In this document: positions 33,963 to 45,974 of the stretch, in pieces
Layout: each line of letters begins with the position of its first letter
Numbering within the stretch: the stretch's first letter is position 1
Assembly (NCBI RefSeq): GCF_000208745.1
Contig: NC_030856.1
Span: 4,195,747-4,259,746 of the forward strand
Direction: 5' to 3'
DNA length: 64,000 bases
From: Theobroma cacao
Taxonomy: Eukaryota > Streptophyta > Magnoliopsida > Malvales > Malvaceae
Program-made: the position numbers and the translations under genes
Notes under the pieces: generated by a model
What the model was told of the DNA's origin: nothing
Database searches by the model: none
The model's input: only the letters and a program-made list of their open reading frames with translations

Positions 33963-34590
33963 ATGGCCGACACCATCAGAACCGACGTAGTGGACAACGT
34001 TCTGAACGCTAAACGCCGTGACACGATTGGACGTTTCCTAACCAACCTCGGCAAATTCGCGGTTGATTCAGCCGCCAGCGTCTCCCTCAAAGGTTTCACT
34101 GGTTCGTTCTCTCTCTCTCTTTTACTGTTTCCAGATATGAATTGCATAGCAGGAGCCATCATCTTAATGGGAATTTTACATCAGTTAGACCATATGATTG
34201 TTCTGATTTCTTAGTTTAATGTTTGATGAAATCTATTCTAGCCCACCAATTGTTCATATGCCAATGATTTTGTTCCAACCTCTAGGCTTTTCTGGTGCGA
34301 GTACTGCAGGGGGAAAGAAACTGTACGAGATTTTGCAGGAAAGATTCAAAGCTCAGCCAACTCCACCCTTGTTAAACTGCAAAAGGAAATCGGAAGATGA
34401 CAAACTGATGGAGAAGATGCAATTAGCAAAGATGGAAGACATGAATGAGGTTAAGCAAGAAAGTAAAACAGCGGGCAAACCTGTTGCAGGATCGGAGCCT
34501 AGGAAGAAGAAGAAGATACCCCACGACATGAAGGACTTGGGTCTTCAGAATCCTGACAGGAAAAGAATTTTCATTCGTTCTCGGCTGTAA
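33963..34590 (+). CDS. Small two-exon protein related to the 1645 gene, basic C-terminus
   Basis: Exon 1 starts at ATG 33963 (MADTIRTDVVDNVLNAKRR) and exon 2 is 34286-34590. Two donors keep the frame: one after 34092 (K|G junction, 144 residues in total) and one after 34101 (147 residues); I could not decide between them. The core (KVSTMADTIRTDVV...R.TIGRFLTNLGKF...LKG) aligns with residues about 30-75 of the protein at 1645, and the intron has the same phase, so they are paralogues. The C-terminal half is different: it is Lys-rich, with NCKRKSEDD and EPRKKKKIPHD, which resemble nuclear localisation signals. No named domain. An acceptor, TGTTTCAG, ends at 33950, so there is probably a leader exon upstream (see 33592-33840). 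The function is unknown. Confidence 0.7.
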
Positions 34591-35455
34591 AAACAGGCTA
34601 TTGTGTTGTTCAGGTCATGGTTCTCTGATACAGAGACTCCATTTCTGAATCTTGGTTCTCTAGGACCGATCCCCCTCTCCGTCTGATTGACTGCAACCCT
34701 TCTCCTCAATTGGTATTTTGCGCTTGAAAAATATTTGTTCTGTAAATTTGCATCAATGTTCTGGCATTAATTCACTGTTTCTTCAAGATGAAAGTCTAGG
34801 GCTGTGAAATTTCTTCAGGATGTAGTGAACTGCAAACATATGAACTTGTGAACTTAACCTCAAACACAAGTAGAATTGACTGTAAAACTAACTTTTAAAT
34901 GTTCTTGAGACAATGAGGGGTAAGTCACTGTTTAATCCTTTCAATCATCATGTTCATCATCATTCATGGAGGTAAAAGAATTTTTTAACCATGCTGATAC
35001 AGTTCTATGTCATGATTAAGTTACAGTAATTGAATTTCATCAAAAAGGAAAAGTTTGGATACAAGACCAATTCCAACAAAAGGGCAACTGATTTTCAATA
35101 AAGACCAAATTAATAAAATTAATTGAATAAATTCAGATAAAATGGTTCGATTAACTTGGAAATGAGCGTGGTTAAATCAATGACGATAAAATTTTAAATA
35201 ATATTCAATCGAACTAACCGAACTACCATTCAATCAACAGTAATAAATTTGGAGTATTGAAATTGTGTACTCTTAGGCATATTTTTTTCTTCCCTAATTA
35301 CAACTTCCTTTTGAAAAATGATAACCCAATCAATCATGCTATACTTTTCTTCCCTCCACATTTCTTCTTTGATAGCATGACAGTTGCCGGGCAACCACTT
35401 GCATTGACTTGCCCACTGTTGATTTCTTTTGATCCATAATTCATTCTTTTTCTCA
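34591..35455. other. Region between the small gene and the fourth NLR
   Basis: 3' UTR-like sequence followed by AT-rich DNA, with no supported gene. The stretch at 35380-35450 (GTTGCCGGGCAACCACTTGC) matches that before the leader at 27616 and is part of the same duplicated promoter block. Confidence 0.4.
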
Positions 35456-35577
35456 CAGAAGATTAGGATTTGGTAAGGAAAATTAAAAACATCTGCTACT
35501 TGCTTTCTTCTTGGCTTTTGCTTCTCCCTCAACCAACCTCTTTGGAGGACTGCTGCAATATCAACCTACAAGACTTG
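35456..35577 (+). promoter_or_regulatory. Leader exon (5' UTR) of the fourth NLR
   Basis: CACAGAAGATTAGGATTTGG to GACTTG|GTAAAC, matching the leader at 22941. The acceptor CATCACAG ends at 36102, 12 bases before ATG 36115, giving an intron of about 525 bp. Confidence 0.6.
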
Positions 35578-36114
35578 GTAAACTGCTTACTTACTCTTGA
35601 TTTTCCTTTTCTCTCTGGGCATTTTCTTTACAGTCTTGCATTATAGCAACATTTCATGTATATAAGTATAAATTTTAATTTGTGGGTGAATGAATGCAGA
35701 TTTTCTTGTGAAAATATGTACATAAAAATAATTAATTAAACGTGGATGAATTTAATTTGAATTTTATCTAATTTCAAAAACGTAAAAATATTAAGATTGA
35801 TGACATGACATGATAAAATTTCTCACGTATATGCGAGTACATATATACGAAGGTACGTAATTAACTGTGGAAATTAACTAGATTTACATAGAGTATAAAA
35901 CACTAAGTAACGTTGATTATAATATAGGTTTGTTGAGAGGAGGAACAACAAGAACAAGGATAGCATAAATGTAAACCAATCATCTTAGAAATGTTTGATT
36001 TACTTGCCAATTTACTTGGCTTTGCTTGTTTTGTCTTTGTTCCATACTTGAAACATTGCAAGTCAGGTAAACATTTCCATTTACATTGGTTTTGCATCAC
36101 AGGAGGTAGCTTAT

Positions 36115-39049
36115 ATGGAGCTGGTTGGGCTAATCGTTGAAGTGATCAAGTGCATAGGGGCACCCACTTGCATATACTTGGATAATCACATGAAACTTGA
36201 AGAACGTGTGAATGATCTTAGAAGAAGATTGAATAATCTGAATATCCGAAAGCAAGACATAGAATCAAGACTGGAAGTAGAGGTTCGTCGTAGGAAAGTG
36301 GCAAAGAAGAAAGTGGAGAAATGGCTTGGTGATGTGCAAAGGATGAATGATGAGTTGCAGAAGATTGAACAGAAGCTCCATGTCGTGTCATACTTCTCAC
36401 GTGCTCGCCTAGGAAAATTAGTTCACAGGAATACTGCAGAAGTGAAGGAAATTTATGAACGAGGCAATTTCCCTGATGGTGTGGCAATCGATCGGCCTCC
36501 AGCCACTGGAGTGACATTGCAGACTACGGATTTAGAAGGTGAAACTAGAGTGAAAGAACAAATTTGGAGATACTTGAAGGGGGACGAGGTTGGAATGATT
36601 GCATTATGTGGAATGGGTGGAATAGGGAAAACTACGGTCATGAAGCATATCAACAATCAGTTGTTGAAGGAGACTCGGTTTGAGAAAGTGATTTGGGTCA
36701 CCGTATCCAAAGAACTCAATGTTATCAAGTTACAACAAGATATTGCTCGGGGTTTAAGTCGATGTCTTCCTGAAGATGAATTGGAACGAGCAACCGAACT
36801 GATGAATATCTTGAAAACAAAGAAATATGTGTTGATCTTAAATGATGTTTGGAAACGGTTTTCTTTATTGGATGTGGGAATCCCTGAACCAACATTACAG
36901 AATGGAAGCAAATTGGTAATCACTAGCAGGTTAATTGATGTTTGTTTATCCATGGGTTGTAAGGTGCTCCGAATGCAACCTCTTTCGGAGGAGGAGTCCT
37001 TCAACTTATTCTTGAATCAAGTAGGGCGTAGCGTTCTACAGGTTCCAGCTTTAAAAGAAATAGTGAAGCTCATTGTTCAGCAGTGCGGAGGTTTGCCGCT
37101 TGCCATTGTTACAATAGCCGGCAGCATGAAGGGGGTGGATGATGTCCATGAGTGGAGGAATGCAATAAATGAATTATGTGGACGTTTGAAAAGTGTGAAA
37201 AGATTAGAAACCGAAATATTCGAGTGTTTGATATTTAGTTACGAACGTTTGGGAGATTCGAGAATCCAAAATTGCTTTTTGTATTGCTCATTATATCCCG
37301 AGGATTATGCAATTAAAAGGAGAGAATTAATAGAAAAGTGGATAGATGAGAAACTCATTGATGAATGCGAGAGTAGACAGATCATGTATGATCAAGGGCA
37401 TTGTATTTTAAATAAGCTCGAAAACCATTGTTTATTAGAGAGATGTCAAACTCAGAGTTTGTTTCAGGAGGAAGGAGTAAAGATGCATGATGTTTTGAGA
37501 GACATGGCATTGTCCATCAAAAGCATTGGTCCTCGATTCATGGTGAAAGCTGGAATGCAATTGACTGAAGTACCGGGTGAGAATGAATGGACCGGATCCT
37601 GACAAGGTTTCTTTGATGCGTACTTCGATATCAGAAATTCCTCAGGACATATCACCAAAATGCTACTTCTTGTCAACTTTGCTGCTGCAAGAAAATGGTG
37701 GAATAAAGAGGATTTCAGAATCTTTCTTTGAGCACATGTGTGGGCTAAAAGTTCCAGATCTGTCTTATACTGGCATTTTGGATCTCCCCAATTGCATCTC
37801 CAACTTGGAAAACCTTGTTTCCCTTATACTCAGAGGTTGTGTCAAGTTAAAAGATGTGCCTTCTTTGGCAAAGCTCAGAGCATTGAGAAGGTTAGACCTC
37901 TTTAATACAGCTATTGAAGAGGTCTCCCATGGCATAGAAATGTCAGTACACCTCACATATCTTGGTTTATATTCAGAAAGTCTAAAGGAGCTACCGAAGG
38001 GAATACTAACTAAGCTTTCCCATCTCCAATACTTGACAACCACATTGTGTTTAAGAGGTGAGGAAGTAGCCAAATTGAGGAAGCTGGAGACTTTTGCAGG
38101 TTTGTTCTATGACTGGCAAGGCTTTCAGAAATACGCCAAGTCTCTACCGGGTCAATGGCCTATTAATTATGTGCTTGGAGTGGGATCACTTTGGCCTCCC
38201 GAAGTTGATTACAACTTAATCAAGTATTTTGAGAAAACTGAATATTATGAAGAGATAAATTTTATAAATTGTGAGATGGGGAAAGAAGATCATGTAGCAC
38301 TGCCAGATGACCTTGAGTCTCTGAATGTTAGGAAGTGCCATGGTATGATAAGCTTGAGTAATATCCCTTTGTTCCGTAAAGCAAATGAGATGAAGAGATG
38401 CTATATTAGTGAGTGTGAAGGGATAGAGTGTGTGCTTGACTTGTCATTATCGTCTTGCAACTCACTTCATAACATTGAGCTGCTATTGCTGAAGGAATTG
38501 TGCAACTTGCTTGAACTTGCTAGAGTAAGTGTAGCAGTTGTATCTGCTTCTTGCCCTCCAAAAGCGCCTGCCATCTTCTCTTCTCTTAAGATATTTATTT
38601 TGGGAGAATGTTCAAGGATGAAGAAGTTGTTCACAGTTGAGCTGTTGCAGGGCCTCCAAAACTTAGAGGAAATCAAAGCTAGAGCTTGTGAAAAAATGGA
38701 GGAAATAATAGCATCTGAAGGAGGAGAAGGAAAGGGTGCCGACGAAACAACATTCATGCTTCCCAAAATAAAAGAATTGTGGTTGATCTGCTTACCAGAA
38801 CTGAAAAGCTTTTGTAGGAGTGGAGCTATGATTCGTGCAGATTCTCTTCAATATCTTTGGATAACAGGATGTCCTAAACTAAAGAGGATCCCTTTGTTTC
38901 TCCACTTGTTTGATAATGGGCAGCCATCCCCTCCTCCCTCCCTCAAAGAACTGTGCATATGGCCTAGAGAATGGTGGGAATCAGTGGAATGGGACGACCC
39001 CATTGCTAAGGATGTCCTTTCACCCTTTGTTTCTTACAAGAGCTTTTGA
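36115..39049 (+). pseudogene. CC-NBS-LRR gene broken by a frameshift and with an altered Walker B
   Basis: The first frame, from ATG 36115, encodes CC and NB-ARC (495 residues: GMGGIGKTT, GLPL, VKMHDVLRDMAL) and ends at a TGA just after ENEWTGS. Homologues continue with EHEWT.DLEKVSL. Aligning the bases shows a net loss of 2 nt between about 37592 and 37608. The LRR half then continues in another frame to 39049 with no further stops, ending with EWWESVEWDDPIAKDVLSPF, the tail seen in the 18546 gene. A second change is in kinase-2: LILNDVW, where neighbours have LILDDVW (residue 243 Asp to Asn), a residue expected to bind Mg2+. It is most likely a pseudogene, but could still give a truncated CC-NB-ARC protein. 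An assembly error could explain the frameshift but not the Asn. No intron bridges the break. Confidence 0.85.
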
Positions 39050-39496
39050 TTAGAAAGTGCCTGGACACACTCTCAGACAGGTAATTAACCTCTTGCTTTT
39101 CCTGGAAAGCTGCAACATCTTTGGTTGCACCTGAATCTTAGAGTATAGTTTGATTTGGTTCTTGCAGGACTTTCTGTATCTGAAATTTGGGTTGCATAGT
39201 TACATTTAGGAATCTGTTTGCCTTTTCTGTTCTTTCTGTAGATTATTTGATCTCTTGTGATTGACTGCAAACATCTCTATGGCTTTGTAAATTGAGCTAG
39301 AAATATTTGATCTCTTCTATCTTATATATTACTTAAAATAATCCAAAAATAATAATAAACACATTACTTAAAGGGTGATTCAGTCATTTCATGAAATTGA
39401 ACAGTTATGTCATTTTCACTTCCCTTGTAGTTTCTATGCACTTCCATAAACACTCTCAGAATCACTTCAAGAAACAGAGCAGCAAGCACCGAAACC

Positions 39497-40174
39497 ATGT
39501 CAGTTTGGACCACCAGGGCTCGCCAGGCCGCCAATCTGGCACGGCTTTCCTCACCTAAGTCGGCTTATGCAACTCCTCAAGCTGCCTCCCTCATCCACAG
39601 GAGGGGCCTCGCCAGCGGTGGCGGTAGTACTCCACTCTCACACTTCCATCATCATTTTGTATCAATGATAACAAAAATCATATTTTTTATGTTAATTCAA
39701 TAAAAAAAAATAGAAATTTAAGCTTTTTTGATGATTGGGCTGTGTTGCAGACCATCATGGACCTCCAAAGGTGAATTTTTGGCAAGACCCCATGAACCCA
39801 TCTAGATGGAAAGAAGAGCATGTGAGTTTTTTATTTTTTGTATTAATTTGTTTAATATGTTTTTTTGTTTCAAACCCAATTCTTTAAAATGCTTAAATTT
39901 TCTCTTTTTGTATGATTCTTATATCTTCTATTTGTTGCAGTTTGTGATTGTTTCTTTAACAGGGTGGGGTTTGCTCCTTTATGGAGGTTATAAGTATTTC
40001 ACTGGAGGCAAGAAGGAAGGGAAGGAGGAAGAGGTAGTCAATTCTTTCTTTTAACCCCTTTTACTTATTTTTTGTTACCTTAAAATTCAAATTTTTGAGT
40101 ATAAATTCAAAAAAAACCTCTTAAACTAGTTCTAGCTTGCTTTTCTCTTTATGCAGAAGGTTGGACAGCCATAG
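39497..40174 (+). CDS. Mitochondrial complex I ESSS-like subunit (NDUFB11-type)
   Basis: Four exons, 39497-39623, 39751-39821, 39941-40033 and 40157-40174, give 102 residues. All junctions are GT-AG and keep phase. The N-terminus (MSVWTTRARQAANLARLSS, up to about residue 38) is Arg/Ser/Ala-rich and looks like a mitochondrial presequence. The conserved core is HHGPPKVNFWQDPMNPSRWK, followed by a single membrane segment, FVIVSLTGWGLLLYGGYKY, and a Lys/Glu-rich tail. I match this to the plant ESSS subunit of NADH:ubiquinone oxidoreductase, a small accessory subunit of the membrane arm. That is recognition from memory of the family and not a search, so confidence in the name is moderate; confidence in the gene model is high. 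Confidence 0.75.
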
Positions 40175-41012
40175 GCCTCAGCTCTACATGGTCTGAATAT
40201 ATAAGAGGAAGTAAGTTAATTAGCATACATGGTGAGAATGTCTTCCTATTTGTATGTAATGGTCTAGTTTTAAGCAGTTTTGGTCATGTACATGACTCTT
40301 CAGAATAATGGTGGTGACTGTTAGCACTTCTTTTAATTTCTCTTGTGGTCATATCACCAAAAGAAATAAAAAAGATGATAATGATAGTTTCTATTGTGGT
40401 TGTTTTCATCCTATGCTGCATCTGTAGTCTGTAGATGCCTGAATCTTCAGGCTTAAGACCTGTTTAATGGTGGAACTCAGAAGAAAACTGCAAACAGCAG
40501 GATTCATATCTTCATGGAATTGGATTAAAACTCGAATTATGTTAAATTTGAATGTTAAAAGGTCTGAATTGCTAGTTTATGAAATCTTGAAAGTGTTGTT
40601 AGTATTTTATAGGTATGCATACAAGTGTAAAAGACTATGGTCTGTTGTCCTTTCTTTTCCTCTTCTCTGCTTGATCAAAATAAACATTTTAGGTTGGCAA
40701 TGTACCTCACTCATTCCTTTTCCATTCCTTTTTTAAGCAATCCAAACAAGAACTTTATCCTCTCCTTCCCCCCCTCTTCCTTTCCCTCCATTTCTTCTCC
40801 CTCCCTACCCTTTCCTGAACATGTAGTGTAAGAGAAAGAACCCTTTTGATGAAATAATTTTTAGCTAGGTATCAAATTAAAACTGTTAACATAAATAACA
40901 TGGATAGGAAAAATTTACATGCATTTGGATTAGGACGAAAGAAAAAACAGTATATACTGATAGCACCTTGTCTATGTTTCTTTTATATGTAGCATTTGCT
41001 TGCTCAGTCACA
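40175..41012. other. Region between the ESSS-like gene and the B3 gene
   Basis: 3' UTR-like sequence and a pyrimidine-rich stretch near 40740-40815 (CTTCCCCCCCTCTTCC). No gene is seen. Confidence 0.4.
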
Positions 41013-41396
41013 CTAAACCACAGCCCACAGATCCACACCAAACAATTTTATTTTTTTCTTCACTTCAATTCTCAACTGCATCTCCATACGGTTGTCATCC
41101 ATGGATACCTGGTGAAGGAAAACCGTATCACCAACTCTAGCATCTTTCTGGTGAATAAATGCACGCCAACGAACAGAAATAGCAGATGGGTTTGCTCTGG
41201 CATCTTTACGGCCAACAAATTCAAGAGAACCACTTTGCTCAATGAAGCATGGAAATTTCCAAGCTTGTCCAGCTTTATCAACTGCATGCATATAAAATTT
41301 TTTCCCTTCTCTGGAAAGGGTGTCCATGAAACTAGAAGGGATCAATAAACCTTTCTTTAAGTCCTCTGCTTCTAGTGTCTTTGAGAATGTTGCCAT
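41013..41396 (-). CDS. Small B3-domain-like protein
   Basis: A single exon of 127 residues on the minus strand. Residues about 1-105 have the order of a plant B3 DNA-binding domain: F.KTLEAEDLKKGLLIPSSFMD, then a strand with Gly/Trp (AGQAWKFPCFI), then SVRWRAFIHQKDARVGDTVFLHQ and a final strand. B3 domains bind the major groove of short motifs such as CATGCA. The protein is little more than one B3 domain with a short basic tail (RIEVKKKIKLFGVDLWAVV). Possibilities are a stand-alone B3/REM-like protein or one exon of a longer gene; no further exons were convincing. ATG at 41394-41396. Confidence 0.65.
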   Translation of the reverse strand: MATFSKTLEAEDLKKGLLIPSSFMDTLSREGKKFYMHAVDKAGQAWKFPCFIEQSGSLEFVGRKDARANPSAISVRWRAFIHQKDARVGDTVFLHQVSMDDNRMEMQLRIEVKKKIKLFGVDLWAVV

Positions 41397-43353
41397 GCTG
41401 GTTCCAAGTATGAAAAGTTAATGAAGTTGTGCTGCTAGTCGATTCTGAAGTTGCTCCCTTTGCTCCTTGCGCAGATGTTATGGGAAAGAAAACTCACTAT
41501 AAGAGAAGGAAAAATCAGAAATATTATTAACATGAAATTAGGGATTGTTGGAAGTAGATATATGTATCAAACAAAGAAAAGTTCCTGGTACTATTCTTCC
41601 TTCTTTAATCACTCTTGACTATTAGCATCCTAATTACCAAGCCAAAGAAAAGGAAATGACAGAAAAAGAAAAATGGGACACAGACAAAGAAGTCATATAT
41701 GGTTAGATTCTAAAGAACATGGCAAAAGAGTAGATAGTGTACATCGCCTGGTCTAACTGATCTAGTACTTTTGTTCTCAAAAGATCTTGGTTAAATTTGT
41801 AAAAGAAGGAAAGCTCAAGAAAATAGAATCTTAGCAGTAGCTGATCTCTTTGAGAAACACTAATCCTGACCCAGTGTATTTAAAAGTGGGAAAGTCAATG
41901 CAAGTCATCCCAGAGGTTTCGTGGTCACTTCCCTTAAAGCTGCTTTAATATAAAATAAAAGGAAATGTTGAATTGAAGGAAAAGGTGAGCAGGAGAGAGA
42001 ATTCTGGTCTTTCTTCAACAAAAAGGAAAAAGGAGGAAGCTGCTAAGTAGATTCACAGGGTGTAATAATTTCAACTGCTACCCTGGAAATTTCATGTGTT
42101 GATGGCGACATTGTGGAGTTAATCTTATACTTATGTTTGATACCTTTTGTCATTTTAACCTTGGACTTGGAATTCAGGAGAAATACACTGCAGCAGGGGG
42201 TTGCTAACTAAAGTGCTCAAAACTTTGCACTGATTGTCTGCAAAATAAATTGATCTAGATTCATTTTCTTCAAAACCAAGCAATTTGGGGCCTCCTAGGG
42301 GCTAGGGCAGTTCTGGCAGCCCTTTCAATGTCAGTGTTCATGGGCTTCATCACCTGTCTTCTTAATGTACTAGTTCTAAGCCATCAGCATGAACAGTTTT
42401 GTGCACTTACTGGGGTTACTCCATCTATAAATCATGGCAGTGTCGCATGGCTACTTGGCTATGGTGTGTTTCTACCTTCTCTACTTGAAGCACAATGAGA
42501 AAATTTATTTGAAAATCATCCAACCAAAGCAAGAATAATCTCTACTACTTTCATAAGTTTATACCATGTTTTGGATCTTAAAACTTGTCCAAAGAGAGTC
42601 CAGGACAATAAAAACCATTGCCAAATTTTAACACCAACTGAACATGCAAAAAGTTATTTGTAATCAGCATGAAAAGATACTAATGGACAGTGCGAAATCC
42701 AATCATCAAAGAGTCAAAGCTGAACATTTGCTAAAAGCTTGTTTTATTAGTTGCTCTCTCAGCAGGTTTAACCATTGATAGTTCAAACAACACCCTTCTT
42801 ACAAATCAAATTGGTTTATTAGTTCATTCTTAAAGGCTCAATTAATAAGAAGAGGATGGAAGAAGAAAAAGATAGTAGGTGACAACAGATTATATACAGA
42901 GTCATGCTAGAGCTAGCTGTGCAGTAACATAAGCAAACTATTCATTCGCCTTTTACTTAGAAACGAAAGAAGAAAGTACAAGTGTTATGCCACATTTTTT
43001 GTCAAAATTGATGGAACATTTGCCATGTCACATTCTTGGTCTTCATCCACAGCATGATGATTCATGAATTCTCTTTACTGCAGTCATCTCCAGGATGGTA
43101 GTGTAAAGATGTATTAATATGCATAAGTTGTTGTTTAACTCGGGCAAGATTGCACCTATTTTGCAGCAACATGTATTTCTGCTGAAAGGAAACAAAGAAA
43201 AGATCCTTACATGAAATTATGATGAAGCATTAGCAAATTATCTATCAAACGATAAAGATATCGAGAACTTAAAAATTTTCTTTCTTCCCTGGCTAGGTAC
43301 CAAAAGCTCAAAGTAAACTATTTATTTAAGTTCTTTACCATGTATGATAGCCC
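41397..43353. other. Region between the B3 gene and the plastid zinc-ribbon gene
   Basis: Promoter-side and intergenic DNA of the B3 gene. I see no further coding sequence, tRNA or mobile element. Short open frames are unsupported. Confidence 0.4.
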
Positions 43354-45974
43354 TCAGTCTGCATCTTTGACTTCTGCTTCAACATCAACAACCGCAGCTG
43401 AAGAATCCTTTCCTGCACAAACCATGCAAGATACTCAGAATTCATAAATTGGCGAACTTAGACTGAAATGCTTATCTTATCCTTAAATGGTAGATGTCCA
43501 TTTATAACAACACCATTTGTGACAGTTAATACTAAATCCTCTAAAAAATAACAAAGATTCTGAAACGCAAAAATGGCAGCAGGTGTTAAAGAGGGAACCT
43601 TTCTTGAATCCAGGAGAGAAGCCATTGAATGCTTGTTCTGCTTTTGAAGTTTGGTTGGAGAACTTTACAGGTTCCTTGACAAATTTGTCATCCACCACTG
43701 CAATGAACCCAAATTGTCAAAAACACATGAAAAGAATGTGGATCCTACTCAAAGTAACAAATGCAACAGAGAAAAGCTAGACAGCTTTAGCCAGATTATC
43801 CTTCCTGCCTACTCTATGGAGACATGTTCATGAGTCTATAAGCCAAAACGTATCAATAAACATAAAATCTTAACCACCATATCCAATTGAATAGTGGTGT
43901 ATGAAAAGATTAGAGTGTCAAATGATTTTTGTAGATTGCCAGTTCTAACTTCAACTGAAATTGGTAAATCAAAGTTTCACCTGAAAATGGCTGACTGCAG
44001 TAAGGGCACAGCTGCAACTCATCATTTAGAAAAGACCTGCAACAAATCATCATTACTGTCCTTGTCAGATGAATTACAAAACAATCTCATAAACTTCCCA
44101 TAAGTTAGCAAGGTCAGCTTAGAGCTGTTCGTTGCACTTACTTGAAAATCTGAAAATCATTTCCGCAGTTTGGGCACTGCAAAGAAATCAGATACTACAG
44201 TCACTAGTAAACAAATTTCCATATATTCCTTCACATTATAAAGAACACCAAGTAAAACAGAGCTGCTCTCAGAAAACAAAACAGGAAGATATTTGATACT
44301 TATGAGCACAGAAAGTGAGTGTCTAACCTAAACATCATAACAGCACATACATGCACAGACACTGCCTACAGCAGCACATGATGAGAACTTTGTTACTAGA
44401 ACTCATTTACGAGGGAAAGTTATTCACAATGTGCTCTTGATCCTCCCTTAAATATTTCAAAGGGCCACCAGCTCCATTTGTTTTTTCGTTTTCCATTACC
44501 CAGTTTAATGAGGTTGCATTGTTTAGTACCAGTTTGTCATGATTCAGACCCTTGACGCACTATTTTCCATTAATTTTTGGAAGAAAACCAAAATAAGTGC
44601 ATGGACGGAGGTTAATGGAAAACCTCATCAATCATTTCAAACCAATGTGTTCAGACCATCTCTCAATAACACACATTTATAGAATTTCATAAGCATGAAT
44701 GAAAAGATTTGAACTGTTGCAGAAGCTACTGACCACATCAACTAAGATATGCAACTAGAAGACTTCAACCATTGATTTAGACAGACATGTTCTATTGCTT
44801 TAAGCTATAGAAAGTAGCCGTTCAAATATTAGTTGATCTTGCAACTTCTAAGGTGGAGGATGTAAAAAACCCACAGAAAGACAATTGAAGAAACCAGGGT
44901 GTTATAAACTGAACAGGGAACCAAAAGTTAAAGAAGCCTCACACTGCTTTGAACAATATCTCGGCCTGCCCACCAGAGGAAGGCTCCCAAACCTACAATA
45001 GGTATGAGAACTGCAAGGAGCTGAAAATGAAGATATCAGTCATTAGATGCAACTACAATTACTAATGTCAGTATCAACAATGCTATATTTAACTGATATA
45101 AAAAAGAAAAAGCAATACTATATCCAAGATGGTTTCGCAAGACAAATGGTGATACTTTACATACCAGCTAATGCTACAAGTTTTAAGCACAACAGGAAAA
45201 TCGGTATATAAGAACAACTTCTGACCTTAAATTGAGTAAAAATGCAAGGCAAAAGAAGATAACTATAGTTATCATATAACAAGTAAAAGAAATGCAGGCA
45301 ATTTATCAAGCCCAACTATAAAGCACCCTGAAACAAGTAAAATATTAACAATAATTTGATCTTTGAATAGAAATGCCCAACCAGAGCATCCGAACATTGG
45401 GCAAACAAAACCAGGAAGAAGGGGAATTATGGTTCTGCTCATTACCCTAATTATATCTCCAACACTGCATACATATGATTCATGCCAAGAAAACAATAAT
45501 AAGCTAAATTTCACATGCATACATATAATGAGACAGAGAGATTAATACCCAAATGGAGACAATAGCATCTAAAACCCAGCCAAGCTGACCAGTCATTGAA
45601 AGATAAGTCAACCCAATAGCCACAGCAATATTTCCCAGAAGCCTAGCAGTGTTACTATCAATTTTCCCACCACCACCACCACCTCCATTGCCACCACCAC
45701 CATTAAACCCAAAACCTTGATTAAACCGCACCAAAACAACTCTTTCATTCCTCTTCCACCCTTCTTCTTTCACAAAAGTGCCATCTTTGCTCCTACCCAC
45801 TTCCCCACAACTCCATCTTTGCCTCCTGAAAGCTCCCAACTTGAACCTTTTTTGCCGCAAAGAAGCAACTTTGGGTCCTTTTAGAGAGTAACAGCAAAAG
45901 GGTGTCCCAGAAAACTCTTCATTTGATAAACTGAAGGGTGAGAAGGTAAGGGACATTGGAAAAAGTGTTGTCAT
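43354..45974 (-). CDS. Predicted plastid membrane protein with a double-CxxC zinc ribbon
   Basis: Six exons on the minus strand: 45974-45549, 45020-44943, 44176-44142, 44036-43981, 43697-43599 and 43412-43354. All have GT-AG boundaries and keep phase, giving 250 residues. I used ATG 45974; two upstream codons in the same frame start at TTG. The order is a Ser/Arg-rich N-terminus (about 1-65) resembling a transit peptide, a Gly-rich linker, and two hydrophobic segments (about LLGNIAVAIGLTYL and LLAVLIPIVGLGAFLWW). Then comes CPNCGNDF....LQLCPYCSQPF, two CxxC pairs about 20 residues apart that fit a zinc ribbon, and a hydrophilic tail with alternating Glu and Lys. I do not recognise a gene name. 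An organelle membrane protein with a zinc-binding domain on one face is the inference. The first zinc pair is on a 35-bp micro-exon. Confidence 0.8.

Noticed and set aside
37560..37640. An intron that would join the two halves of the fourth NLR
   Set aside because: No GT-AG pair near the break restores the frame without losing conserved residues; a 2-base loss explains it.
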